From: Tridacna crocea
Taxonomy: Eukaryota; Mollusca; Bivalvia; Cardiida; Cardiidae
DNA length: 64,000 bases
Direction: 5' to 3'
Assembly (NCBI GenBank): GCA_943736015.1
Contig: OX031072.1
Coordinates: forward strand, 15,775,501-15,839,500
Shown: in pieces, positions 12,136 to 23,905 of the stretch
Layout of the letters: each line of letters starts with the position of its first letter
Numbering within the stretch: position 1 is the first letter of the stretch
Notes under the pieces: generated by a model
Database searches by the model: none
The model's input: only the letters and a program-made list of their open reading frames with translations
What the model was told of the DNA's origin: nothing
Program-made: the position numbers and the translations under genes

Positions 12136-13262
12136 AGCTCACCTTAGCACAAAGTGCTAAAGGGGAGCTATTGTGATCGTCCTATGTCCGGCGTCCAGTG
12201 TCTGTTGTCCATCAACAGTTTCTTTAAACATCTCCTCCTAAATCACTGAGCAAATCTTGATGAAACTTGGCAGGGATGTTCCTTGGGTGAAGCTCTACTA
12301 AAACTGTTCAAAGAATAGAATTCCACTCATAATTCTGGTTGCCATGGAGGCAAAAAGGAAAAAAATACAAAATCCTTGAAAATCTTCTTCTCTGAAAGTA
12401 GAGGGCATAGAGCTTTGATATTTGGTATGTGGCAATCTCCTAGTGGACCTCTACCAAGTTTGTTCAACTAATGCAACTGGGGTCAAAACTGGCCCGACCC
12501 CGGGGGTCACAAGTTTGAGCATAGGAACAAAGAAGGAAAACTTTAAAAATCTTCTCCTCTGAAAATTGAAGACATAGAGCTTTGATATTTAGTATGTAGC
12601 ATCTCCTAGTGGACCTCTACCAAGTTTGCTCACATGATGCCCCTGGGGTCAAAACTGGCCCCGCCCAGGGGGTTACAAGTTCAAACATAGGAACAAAGAA
12701 TTAAAATTTTAATATTCTTCTTCTCGCAAAGTAAAAGGAATAGAGCTTTGATATTTGGAATGTTACATCTCCTAGTGGACCTCTACCAAGTTTGTTCATA
12801 TGATGCCCTTGGGTTCGAAAGTGGCCCTGCCTCGGGGGTCATAAATTCGAACAGAGGAACAAAGAAGGAAAAGTTTTTAAAAAATTCTTCTCTGAAACTT
12901 GATGGTATAGAGCTTTGATATTTGGTATGTAGCATCTTCTAGTAGACCTCTACCAAGTTTGCTCATATGATGCACCTGGGGACAAAACTGGCCCTGCCCT
13001 GGGGGTCACAAGTTCAAACATATGAACAAAGACAGAAAATTATAAAATTCTTCTTCTCTAAACCTAGAAGGCATAGAGCTTTGATATTTGGCATGTAGCA
13101 ATTCCTTCTGGACCTCTCCCAAGTTTGTCCATATCATGCCCATGGGGTCAAAACTGGCCCTGCCCCTGGGGTCACAGGTTAGATTAAAGTTCATCAAAGA
13201 AACATGAGGGAAATAAAGCTATAGTCTCAGGTGAGCACTCCATGGCAACTGTCCCTCTTGTT
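12136..13262 (-). mobile_element. Pearl-like element E5 (reverse orientation)
   Basis: It begins with the tail hairpin AGCTCACCTTAGCACAAAG and CCGGCGTCCAGTGTC. It has about six core units of the E1/E2 type and ends GTGAGCACTCCATGG..GTCCCTCTTGTT. No ORF is conserved across units. The minus-strand frame at 13006-13197 lies in a core unit and is not a gene. Confidence 0.8.
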
Positions 13263-14460
13263 GAAATGCAATGATGTAACAGATTTATTTCCTACATAAC
13301 AATCATATTTTTAATGCATATAGAATGAATATAGTTAACAGTGGGTACTGAAGGGTAACTGAAATAACTTAAATGTAATTGTAATAACATTTAAAGTCTT
13401 AACTTGTCAACAAACAGTATTTTCCGAGCAAATGACTTTTCTTCATTTCATGTGTAACTATTCAAGTATTGTTTCATTTGATTTTTCTCAAATAAAGGCA
13501 CTAAGTACAAATCTTTTTTTGATACTTATATGTGTCTGCGCTGTAACATTTTGTGTCATTGCTGTAAAACATGAGTCGTTTACATAACAATGATTAAAAA
13601 AAGCTCATGAAAAGAAGCTGCGACGTTTAATTTAATAAAAACAATTTCTGGGAACAAAACGGAAAATACAGTTACATTTTAGTACAAACAGCTAGGAATC
13701 ATTTACTAGATCTATATAACTTTTTCAAGAAATTAAAATAGTTGCAAAACACTGATCTTCTCTGACATATAACGTGCCAAAATTTTGTTTCAAAATACTC
13801 AATTAATATAAAACAGATATGTGTTATACAGATGATTCTAAGTGAAATATTATTATCTGAACCAGAAAATATTTATTTTTCTTAATTAGAATGGAATGTC
13901 TTTTACTTTACAATTTTGTTACATGAAGGACATGTCGATGTGTTATGACTAGCATTGCATCACAGTAGACAATATTCTGGTGTGGATGTAAGGAACCTTA
14001 TCAACCAAAAAAATCCAACTTAATTTTCAAAAATCGTGTCTCCTAAAATCTGCCATAATTATATAATAGCTCATAGATGGCCGTAAATATACATTAGTGG
14101 GTGGGGTAAAAGATAAGCAAGACCGTAACAAATATACAATGCAGCAATTTAGTACAATAGTAAGCATTTAGTTCTCATCAAACCCTTTCACAAGAAGTTG
14201 AAACACAACAGTCTTAAATGATATTGAGTTGCTCATGATTTTCAAAAAATGTATGCAAATTTGGTGGGTGGGGTAACACCAGGACACCCAATGTATTTTA
14301 TCTTCTCCTGTAACTGAATTTTACCACTGCTTATGTGCTTAACTATCAATTAGACCTATTTGCAATCAATATACTCCGGAAGATATTGAAATTTTGTTGT
14401 TTATACACATAAGCTCTATTCAACACATTTTCAGTGGGTGGGGTAACAAAATGTCGTCTG
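13263..14460. other. Inner-element sequence without ORF
   Basis: AT-rich spacer between E5 and the right inverted arm. Apart from GTGGGTGGGGTAA motif copies at 14098 and 14264 and the unit at 14408-14458, nothing recognisable is seen. Confidence 0.6.
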
Positions 14461-14655
14461 AAAAAAATCTGCACCACTTTTGTTTCTGGCATCCACCCTA
14501 ATTTGACTTCTATATAGCTGTACTATCACCTGGTACCAATGAAATTTTTCTACCAGACGGATTGAAAAAAAATTGAATCCAGCTTGCCAGGCCTTAGACT
14601 AATAATACCTATACCCCAAATGCCTCATTTTTAACCCCACACAAACGGGCAGATT

Positions 14656-16479
14656 ATGAAAGTCCGAAAAAGAAAACAGACATCATGCAGGAGGAGAATG
14701 AGGAATGAAAACCAATGGAATTCTTTCATACGTAAACGAAACAGGAATGAAGGCAAATCCTATGTGTCACAATCGGGGAAAGTAGTGAAAGAAAAGCAAG
14801 TACAGCCACAGAATTATGATAAATGCAGATTCATATGCAGTCAGCGCATAAGCGAGGTTGAAAGAAATAAAATATTTGACATGTTTTATTCAATTCCAAA
14901 TTACCGGTATGAAAGACAGTGATGTTTCATATGCGATGCTCTTACCCAAAACATTCCAGTACGAAAGAAAACCGGAAAGAAGCAAAATTCTCTGCAATAT
15001 CACCTGCCTATCAATAATGAAAACGTAAGAGTATGTGCTAACTTCTTTCGGAAGACACTAGATATTGGACATAAACTTGTACGTTATACACTTGCAAGAA
15101 AATTACATGTAACCTTTCAAGGTGAGGACAGAAGAGGACGAAACCAACCAAGCACAAAAATTTCTGAAGAAACTGTAAATCTAGTGTGTGTGCACATTGA
15201 TAGTTTCCCAAGGATGGAGTCACATTATTCAAGGAAAGGTGCGAAAAAAGAATATTAGGCCCACCATCTTAATATCAAGAAGATGTGGGAACTATACAAA
15301 GACGGGTGCAGAAACAAAGGACTAACCCCTGTAGAGGAGGGTAAATACAGAACAATTTTCTGCGAAAAGTTCAATCTCTCTTTCTTCAAACCGAAGAAGG
15401 ACCAGTGTTCTACTTGTGCTAAGTATCAACGGCATCAAAATGCTGAATAAGTTACAGATGCCATACAATGATGAATATGACAAACACCAGCGAAGTAAAA
15501 TAGAGGTCCAAAAGGAAAATGAAAAGGATAAAAACAAAGCAAAACTTAAAGTACTGTGTGGCTATTTTTGATTTACATGCTGTTTTGACCTCGCCTTGTC
15601 CCCTTGTTAGTGAACTGTATTACTCTCGCAAAGTTATGCTGCTACAATGTTACAGTGTATAATTTGTGTGATAAGCAGGTATTTTGCCATTTGTGGGATG
15701 AAACACCTGGAAAAAGGGGGTCATGTGAGATGGCTACTTGTCTGTTGCAGAGTTCACAATCTATTTGTCAGTCAGGGCGTGTTGAAGAAATTACCTTTTA
15801 CTCTGATACATGTGGTGGTCTAAATGGAAACAAATATGTAGCTGCATCATACATGTACTGTATTACCAAAATACCACAACTAAAGGCAATTAATCATAAA
15901 TCTTTGCAGTCAGGTCATAGTCAGATGGAATGCTACTCTGTCCATTCTACAATCGAACAAGCTAAGAAATCTACATCCATCTATGTCCCTTTAAACTGGA
16001 GTACAGTTATTAATATGGCCAGGAGGAAAACCCGTATATTGCAGTCCCATTGAAGTTTGACCATGTAATGAAATTTAAGTCCCTGGTGACAAAACATCGG
16101 TCTTAACCTGCAGACCACAACCGACGGTTGTAGAGTAAACTGGTTGAATATCAGATGGATTTGTGTTGAAAGAAAAGAACCTAAAACATTATCAATCTTT
16201 TATTTGACAAAAATAACTTGTTGAAAGTGAATACAATGCAGAGAGAAACAAGGAAGAAAAGTCGAATCCAGGCATGGCCAATAAATGGCTCAGAAATAGA
16301 CAAAATGCTACCTCACACGACTCCCGGTATCAGAGCAAAAGAAAAGTGATCTAGTTAATTTGTCTAAAAATGAAATCATACCAACTGAGTATCATTCATA
16401 TTATTCTAATCTACCATCTGGAATGGGTTTCAAAGACAATATTCCGTATGGTTCGGAGGATGAAGATACATATAACTGA
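14656..16479 (+). pseudogene. Decayed DDE-like transposase of the 8-kb element
   Basis: One reading frame runs from ATG at 14656 through in-frame stops at 14920-14922 and about 15253-15255 to about 15450. It then shifts into the frame at 15604-16053, with further shifts to a C-terminus ending at 16479. Recognisable landmarks are a basic N-terminus, CRFICSQRI, TLDIGHKLVRYTLAR, DRRGRNQPSTKIS, HIDSFPRMESHYSRKGAKKEY, FNLSFFKPKKDQCSTCAKY, FDLHAVL, LWDETPGKRGSCEMATCLL, TFYSDTCGGLNGNK, SGHSQMECYSVHSTIEQAKK and an IIPTEYHSYYSNLPSG-like end. Near-identical motif orders occur in many arthropod and cnidarian proteins annotated as uncharacterised. From memory they relate to DUF7869 (not checked). Acidic residues in FDLH, YSDTCGG and QMEC are candidate catalytic DDE residues by inference. 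At least two stops and several frameshifts make it non-functional. Confidence 0.75.
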
Positions 16480-17010
16480 CTTTTACACATATGACTGATT
16501 TTACGGACAGGTTGTGCGTAAAGAACATATATGGAACTAGATAATATGCTTTTTCTTTATATTTTGATAACCATAATATCACACAAACATGAAAATGTTC
16601 TTCTACAACAAAAGCATGTTATAACAGTCATAATAAACGTCGCTCTTTATAATTTGTGGCCACAATCTGTTGGAATTGAAAGGCTGTGTTTGTCACATAT
16701 AGTCTTAGACAAGCATTTATCGGCAAAGTCATTTCAAATGAAAAGGTTATATTTGACACATGGAACCTTTCTATGTATACCGAACTACCTTCGGCCTTAT
16801 AAACTTAGTTGGAAGTGAAAGGGCCTATCTACATTATTGATCTTATTGGTAAAAGTATTGATAAAAATCACATATAATATATATACAAAATGAAACAGTA
16901 AATTCAAATGCATAATCAGTATAAAAGTTGTTTTTGTGGAATTAATTTCGTAATTTTGACAGAGCTTCAAACCTTTAAACGCGATTTTCTCAAAACTATC
17001 AAAATGTTAC

Positions 17011-17037
17011 ATAGAACCTTTCTATTCTAAGGTGACG
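17011..17037 (-). repeat. Right terminal inverted repeat of 8-kb transposon
   Basis: Perfect 27-bp match to the complement of 9048-9074, followed by CATG and the E3 continuation. Confidence 0.95.
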
Positions 17038-17041
17038 CATG

Positions 17042-17747
17042 GTTCTTGACGGATCAAAATTGCACAAACACTTTTTGAAAAGGGTTATCCAAGGAACATG
17101 TCTGTGAAATTATTTCAGATTCTGACCAGCCGTTTCAGAGGAGAAGAATTTTTTTAAGAATAATTCATTTCCTTATAGAGCGAGTAGCCCCCAGTCACCA
17201 GAGCCATGATTCTTGACGGATCAAAATTTTGCGAACACTTTTTGAAAAGCGTCACCGTAGGAACACCTCTGTGAAATAATTTCAAAATCTGACCAGCGGT
17301 ATCAGAGAACAAGAATCTTAAAGAATTCTTTCATTTCTGTTTAGTGCAAGTAGCCCCCATTCACCAGAGCCACGATTCTTAATGGATCAAAATTTCACGA
17401 ACATTTTTGAAAAGGGTCACCCAAGGAACATCTCTGTGAAAGTTATCTTAAAATCTGACCTTCGGTTTCAGAGGAGAAGATCTTTATAGAATTTCCTAGA
17501 AAATTCCATTTAGTTGCCATGGCAACCAGAGTTTTTGATGGAATCAAATTCTGTGAACATAATTATCTTAAAGACAACCTCCCAAGGAATATTCTCGCCA
17601 AGTTTGGTCCAAATTGGCCAAGCGATTTAGGAGGAGTTCATGTTTAAAGAATTAGTGACGACGCACGATGCACTGACGCACAACGGTGTACAGACACCAG
17701 GTGATCCTAAAAACTCCCCTTGAGCACGTTGTGCTCAAGTGAGCTGA
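17042..17747 (+). mobile_element. Pearl-like element E3, right segment
   Basis: It continues the core interrupted at 9047 (GTTCTTGACGGATC) with about three further units. The right part resembles that of E1 (GTTGCCATGGCAACCAGAG, CCAAGGAATATT..CGCCAAG, GACGACGCACGATGCAC). It ends in the hairpin GAGCACGTTGTGCTCAAGTG at 17722-17741. Confidence 0.8.
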
Positions 17748-17864
17748 AAATAATCTGACAACAAATGCAGACTTTATCGTGTAAACAAGAAAAAGACTAA
17801 CGGACGGACGAGGAAACCCCGCCATGACATAAGCTGTGCTTGCTTTCAGCCAGTCGAGCTAAAA
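17748..17864 (+). mobile_element. F1 right segment with tail
   Basis: Resumes exactly as an F unit (AATCTGACAACAAATGCAG, GACTTTATCGTGTAAACA). It ends with the F tail GACGGACGAGGAAACCCCGC..CATAAGC..CAGCCAGTCGAGCT. The same tail, reversed, is at 37289 and 54358. Confidence 0.75.
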
Positions 17865-18680
17865 GGCAAAAATTCTTCGACGTTGGTTTTGCAGCAAGTA
17901 TCCTATCCAAGATGCGGATTGCGATTCTACGTGCACATATGCATGACCAGTGCACGTATGCATGAGTTTTTTGGATTTTGCACACTAGCTCTGACACATC
18001 TTTCTTTCCAAACTGGGCTACTTTCTCCAATACATCAGAGTAGAACTTTGGTTGGCAGAACTTTGATCAAAATGTAAATAGTTAAGGTACATGTAGTTAG
18101 ACTTTATGTATTTGTTTTACAAGATCTTCAAAACAATTCTTTTTCAAAATATTTATTTGGGCTCCCACATCTGGAAATTATCAATTTTCTTTTGGAAGGG
18201 GGTAGTCTTTGTTAAAACATTAATGTATTTGGTGCAGGTATTTTCCCAGGGAATTAGTTTTTTTTTTCCTAGGTCTACATAGTATAAGTTATGATCAAAC
18301 AAGAAACTGTGTGCATTTTGTGTTCACAATTTTTGACAACCATTTTTCCAAAATTTTGATAGTAAAAATTTGGCTTCATACAGGACTTAGGGTTTATAAC
18401 GGAAACTAAAACATAATAAATGTGTAAATATTAATTGGTTTGTCTTTGAAGGGAATAATTACAAAGAGGAAACAAAAATATTTTCTCCTTTTCCTTTTTT
18501 CGACAATCACTAAACCTCTCAGCCTTTCTTGATCAATTCTCAATTTTATCGCCATCACATCATTGGAAAAGTAAGGTTACCAGTTTTTCTTTCTCTTTTT
18601 CCCCGAAGTTTTCAAATGTCTTTTTCCCTAAGTTCGCTGAAACCCGAAACTATGAGGTAAAGCGTTAACTCTTTTCCTTG
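17865..18680. other. Unannotated AT-rich spacer
   Basis: Overlapping antiparallel frames at 17797-18077 cross the F1 border and are not exon-like. Nothing else is recognised. Confidence 0.5.
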
Positions 18681-18688
18681 TTATAGAA

Positions 18689-18910
18689 TCATAGACTTGC
18701 CAATCTTTCCGAACAACTGTGTTTAAGACAATTATCCAAAATCACATCAGCTATATCGCGGCGGTCAGTGCACTTATCCATTGTTTCTTTAAGTTTCTTT
18801 ACCACGTCTTTGCACATCATTTCTTCTAGGACACCAGCATCTTGGTGAGGGAGATAATCCAAACACTTATACATGTGGAACATGTGATCGTTGCTTCCCT
18901 TATCAATTGT
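18689..18910 (-). CDS. Possible terminal coding exon of an unknown protein
   Basis: The frame reads from about 18910 down to a TAG/TGA-bounded end at 18689. An ATG sits at 18883 and an in-frame stop lies about nine codons upstream of it. The peptide (about 64-72 aa) is unusually complex for this window: KCLDYLPHQDAGVLEEMM, CKDVVKKLKETMDKC, DRRDIADVILDNC. It is helical in composition, with five regularly spaced cysteines. An AG at about 18909-18908 could be a splice acceptor, but the pyrimidine tract is poor. I do not recognise the family. It could equally be a chance frame. No duplicate of it is seen near copy B. Confidence 0.35.
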   Translation of the reverse strand, partial: TIDKGSNDHMFHMYKCLDYLPHQDAGVLEEMMCKDVVKKLKETMDKCTDRRDIADVILDNCLKHSCSERLASL

Positions 18911-19079
18911 GCATCAGTTCAGACTTAACGAGGCATATTGTCCCCTACTCAAAAGAAATGGACAAATTTCTACAATACTTTGTCATTACTTTGCAACCAT
19001 TTTACCGATGATTGAAATGTAGGTGGATTTACAAGTCCAAAAGTTACATACGTTAATTTCAGTAAGATAGTAAATCCAA

Positions 19080-21430
19080 GTTTCTTATAAAGTTTAATCT
19101 AAACACATAGGCTGCTAAGCGCGACCCAAGGACCTTAAGCGGCCATTGTAGATCAAGATGAGATCGCATAAAATGGGCAGACTGATTCTTGGATCTACAC
19201 TTATCGATAAGGAGATATTTTTTCTCATAACAAAATTAAAATTACAATATAAATTCTTACCCTTTAAAACGCGTTTCAAGATATAGGCATTAGAGCAACA
19301 CTGCTATTTGAAATTATTCTAATTTTAATCGTAGACTTCAAATATCTACTGCTTTATCCGACTTTCCAAAAGTTAAGGATTTGTTCAAATTTGTCAAAAA
19401 ATATCAGACAACCAATACAAGGCGGTTCAAAAGAGGTGGTTTGTATTTATTAGGGTTAAAGTTATGCAAGAAAAGAATAAGATTGTTTGTAAATAGGCTA
19501 AATAACTTCACAATGTGATCTTCACTCTTTAATCTTGCTGGTCTACATCAAATGGGGTTTTCTATAATTGTTTGAAATGTGTGAGTGGTCATTTATCTAT
19601 GTCAAAATGACACCGAATAACTTTGAAATAATCTTTAAAAAGCGGTCTTAATATTTGACTTTTCTTCTCACGAGTAGACATAGACATACTGATTGCGGGT
19701 TTCACTTTCCGATTGCGGATATTGTAAAAAAAAGACTTGTTCAGGATTAGTACTGTTTGAAAGATTATCAGAATATTTTGCCCTCCCAAAATGAGTTGAA
19801 TTACTATTATTATCACTAATATATTATGGTATATTATGTGCGATGTATGATTTTCGATCTCAAAAAGGCTGAGTCAGCGAACGAAGCGTATAGATTTACA
19901 AACTGGCTATATTTAATCTGCCAAACCGAATTCAGCAGGACAATAACCAAATAGACCAACATACAGCCTGGTAAATCGAAGGCATTTGCATTTTTTTGTG
20001 CAAGAAATCAGTTAGCTGCAGCTTTACACGTTTAATGAAAACTTGCTGAAATTTGAATTCAGTTTGGCAGAAACTTATCTCTTGTATATCTGTTCAATTC
20101 TTTGATACTTTTCCATTCACATGTCCTGCAATTTAGAACATAAAATCTGAGATTTTGCCCAGGGAAGTAAGATGGCCCCTAAATCATCGAATTTTGCTGT
20201 TGACTCTTGCTGTGATCTCTGAATATTTGCTGGTCTTTTCGAGAGAATTTAAACCTTTTTCCAATTATGCACACAGATAAAAAATAATTAGTCTTCATGC
20301 ACATATACCAATCATAGTCTTCACTGCCCTTTAGGCAGAGCTTACTCAACTTTTGTTGAGGTATCATTTGATCATTTACAAAAAGCAAGTTTTTTCCCCT
20401 AACTTCCCAATTTCTCTAGATTTTCCAATAATACAATTTTATGAAATTGATGTAGTATGTAACACTTGGAAATATCTTTTAACCAAATATCACGAACTTG
20501 TAGATGGGAATTTGATTGATTGACTAATTCTTTATGCTTGATATACAGCTCTTTCACACAGGACATACATTTGATGTTTTTTTTTTTTCAAAAGACTTTT
20601 ATAACTTTAGTCGGCCTGCCGTGGGATCGAATCCACACCCTCAAATGAGTTAAGAGTTTACGTTTACAGTTCTCACGTCCCAGCATTGGTATATTCCTTT
20701 ATCAAACAGAACTGAAGTTATACGACACTAAATTAGAAGACTATTAAAATCATCGTAATAAAAAGAGAACATGCTGGTTACCTGTATTTTTTTCGGTTTC
20801 CCATAATGATTTCTAACATTCTAAAATCAAATTTAGAAATGTTTAAGTTTACATTCATTCTGACGTCTTCAAGGCAGTAGACCCGTAATACTTCTAGTGT
20901 AACATGGAATAAAAATTCTTGATTGTTAATAGATACATATGTATACAGATATAATACTTTTTCACGTTAATAATTGATTCTTTTGATGTCTATCTTTAAA
21001 TCATTTGTTGATACTTTTGTTAATTTCCAGAAAAGGGATTTTTAATTACTATCTCTTTCTAGTGAAAATATAGTGCCTCGAGATTTATAAATGGTAATTC
21101 TAAGAAGGAAAAAAGGGGAAAAAATGGCTAGCGCAAAGTAGTACAATTATACTTATATTCAATCATAGCAAATTTTGTAGGATAATTTTATAGTGGAAAT
21201 AGTTGTTTTCTATTACGGGTCAACTACCTTAAGTCCAGCGTAACATTTTTTGGTTAAATGTTAAGAAAACTTCGTAGCAACAAAGGGTGCATTAACAAAA
21301 TTGGGTTAGATTCTACTTAGCATTTTGGTAATAGGGTTTGAATATGGTTATTCTACGGTCCTTGGTTCGATTTCTATCCGAGGCACTGAATTTGTCTCGA
21401 GAGTGTCCATAATTAGACAGCTTGACGGAC
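19080..21430. repeat. Segmental duplication copy A, block 1 (partner 47725-48770)
   Basis: Patchy but collinear similarity to 47725-48770. Anchors are GGCTGCTAAGCGCGACCCAA, TTGTTCAAATTTGTC..CAACCAATACAAGGCGG, the tRNA-like GGGATCGAATCC, TTAAGAAAACTTCG, and CCTTGGTTCGATTTC..GAGAGTGTCCATA. Copy A is longer by several insertions. No protein reading frame is shared. Confidence 0.7.
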
Positions 21431-21494
21431 GGAAGGGTGGATAGACATACAGCGTGACAGACATAATGAGTTACAACTGGCTGAAAATTAGTAT

Positions 21495-22056
21495 TAGGGC
21501 CTCTTTAAAGGTGGGTATTTAGAATTTTCACATCACACCAAATTAAAAAATATATATGTCAATAAAATTTATACGAACAAACAATGTAAATCATCAGTAA
21601 TTAAGAATCATAAAATTACAAAAAAAAAAAAAAAAAAAAGAAGAAATTGTGGTATTCCCTTAAAAGGCTACGTAGCCTTTTAAGCTATTTTTAGATTTCC
21701 CGCCAAAATAAAAAAAAGCATTGTGGGAATGTTAAGTGACTTGCACGTGACTTATGACTATTAAATCCCATAACATAACAAACATTTAATTATTTTCCAT
21801 AATGTCTAGAACTTTGGATGCTATGTTTGAAGCTTCGTCTGTATATTTCCGGTATGTAAATGAGCAAGTTGCTCATGTAAAAATAGACCGTGTCTCCCTT
21901 CAGTGTCGACCTGGGCTGTAGTAAATCTCTAATTTATCTAGCTGTCGGATGGTGTTCGACTACTGGGATTTAATGAATGAAAATTATAAGGCTTTGGGAG
22001 TACAAGGATGATTTTTTTGTAAAATTTTGTCCTGAAATCTGAAGGGCCACCTTTAT
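21495..22056. repeat. Dispersed repeat, partner at 57830-58260
   Basis: Matches 57830-58260 with ATTGTGGGAATGT.AAGTGAC, TTTTCCATAATGTCT, GTTTGAAGCTTCGTC, GTGTCGACCTGGGC and TCGACTACTGGG. The ends share TTTAAAGGTGG in inverted orientation (21503 and 22050), suggesting a short-TIR non-autonomous DNA element. A 20-bp palindrome AAAAGGCTACGTAGCCTTTT sits at 21663. The two copies are not at equivalent places in the segmental duplication. Confidence 0.6.
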
Positions 22057-22696
22057 AGTATTTATGGCAAGCACTTATGGTTCTGCAGCGAGGTTACCAA
22101 GGTTATACTCGTATCTATAACGGAGTGTAAATGTTGCCTCTCCGCTCAAATTTAGGACATGAAATTCATTAACGAAGTTTACAAAATACACGTAGGCTTT
22201 TCCGGCTTCTGACGGTCCTACTTGTCCAACACATGCTCTGTAACGTTACAATCAGGGTTTCATTACGGCAAGTCTAGGACATTAACATATAAGCAACTAA
22301 AATGTCACTGGGATGCTGCAACTGTATGGAGACGAGTGTCGTCAAACATGAAGGTGATGTTCGTACCATATCGCTGAAAGAAAGAACCTCTGCTACTAGA
22401 ACACTACTGATGTAAGTCTGGGAGATGGTGTTTCCGTGATAAAGCGGGTCTTGTTACCATCCATAATCCTATCCAAGAATTAGATTAAAACGCCGCCTCA
22501 AAGAGGATCTGATCAAATGACGAAAATATCGGCATAACTGATTCCCTGACGACAGTAAGCTTGTCCACTTCCGTCAGTATGGCTAGGTGATTTCAAGCCA
22601 GATCATTAATAATGTGAACACACTACAGACTCATTTACTTTTAAATTCCTTTTAACATCCTCTACATATTTCCAAGCATCTTTTTTAAGTGCACAG

Positions 22697-23660
22697 TTAG
22701 TCTAGTAGCTAGAATTTCAAAGGTGGCTAGAAATCGACTTAGGGAGGACGGCGTGTTCAAGACTGGCAACAACTACAGGAAGCTTCATTAGGGTTTGCTT
22801 GTCTAGAAATGCCTGGTTGCCAAGCTCAATTTTACTGATAAGCCAAGATATAGGTCAAAAGGTCAATGGGATGCATTTTCTAATTAAAAATATCAACCTA
22901 GGTGTATGTTTCTTCGCAGTTCTTACAAAAACATTATTTTATGCGCCTGAAAATATCTGTTTATGTAGCATATAGGATTATATTATCAAGAAATGAGCCT
23001 TTTGTAGCAACTCCATGCCTCGCATTTCCATCTGGGTCAAATAATCAAAGGTCAATAGGTACAGAAGACTGTTTTACATGTACATTACCTTATAGAAATC
23101 CTAATTTCTTATTTAATCAGGAAAGAATTATGCAAAGTAAGGCATTATTGCTGTTCTCCAAATTGTGGCACATTAATATCTCATTATTTCCCTATAATGC
23201 ATTTTGTGCGAATCAAAGTACCAGAAGTACTGATGTAAGCTTATCATTCCTATAGATTAAAATGGTGAAACACGCCTAATTTTGTGTTCTATCATTGAAC
23301 TTGTACAACTGGCTTTGCTTTCTTATTGTGTTTAAGTGGTTCTATGGTTTCTCCATATATAATTGTCTTAATACATTGAAAAAAAATAGGTTTGGGAAAA
23401 CATTGTGGAAAAAGATTGAATTGCTTGTGAAGAGCCATTTTACCTTTTCCTTCTATACTCTATCAGTATTTAAATTCCTTTTCAATTTTTGCACTCAGTG
23501 ACCTTTGCCTTCTGACCAACTGACCACTAAAGGTCATCCGTCATGGCAACAAGCATTTTTGTGTTCTGATACCTCTACTGACTCTAATAAGCACTGTTGC
23601 CAGCCTTGAACACGCCGTCCTCCTTAACCGAAAATTTCGGGTCTTGGCTACTAGACTAGT
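22697..23660. mobile_element. Non-autonomous TIR element (about 0.96 kb)
   Basis: Left arm 22697-22775 (TTAGTCTAGTAGC ... GGAGGACGGCGTGTTCAAG ... CTGGCAACA) is complementary to right arm 23590-23660 (TGTTGCCAGCCTTGAACACG ... CGTCCTCC ... GCTACTAGACTAG). Between the arms there is only AT-rich DNA. The frames at 22902-23255 and 23295-23501 show no known domain. The family is unknown. Confidence 0.7.
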
Positions 23661-23905
23661 AAATGGTAAGTTCCTTAGATTTATCAAAGTTTAAATTCAA
23701 CCAAAAGTGACACGCCATTTATGTTTAGAGTAGGTATTTTATGATTTTTTTTTTATTCAGGCTGTTGCATATCAAGCTCATGTGAAACTTTCGGCAATAT
23801 GATAATGGGGGTTTTGTGTCGATAAAATACCTGCACAATGGACTGTCTTCATGCTGCTCTTTATTCTAACACTGTGTCAACTAAGCCTTGTACTTTACGA
23901 CTTAA

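Larger units (their letters stand above)
9875..14600. mobile_element. Inner element bounded by about 145-bp imperfect inverted repeats
   Basis: The left arm at 9875-10027 (TAGGCTAAGGCC ... GATGCCAG ... GTGGTGCAGATTTTTTT) is complementary to the right arm at 14461-14600 (AAAAAAATCTGCACCAC ... TCTGGCATCC ... CCAGACGGATTG ... GGCCTTAGACT). The motif GTGGGTGGGGTAA recurs next to the right arm and inside (11055, 14098, 14264, 14436). No ORF of its own is seen. It lies upstream of the transposase-like gene of the outer element and contains E4 and E5. It may be a separate nested transposon, because no convincing target duplication is visible. Confidence 0.6.
9048..17037. mobile_element. 7,990-bp TIR DNA transposon with CATG target duplication
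   Basis: The left end CGTCACCTTAGAAT... and right end ...ATTCTAAGGTGACG form a perfect 27-bp terminal inverted repeat (9048-9074 and 17011-17037). Weaker complementarity extends to roughly 55 bp. CATG is duplicated on both sides (9044-9047, 17038-17041), and removing the element restores a normal E3 core unit. The subterminal regions carry repeated AAAGGTTCTAT/GACA motifs in both orientations (9190-9370 and 16670-16800). It contains a decayed transposase-like gene (14656-16479) and nested elements. The superfamily is not established. A 4-bp target duplication is compatible with, but does not prove, a Sola2-type element. Confidence 0.85.
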
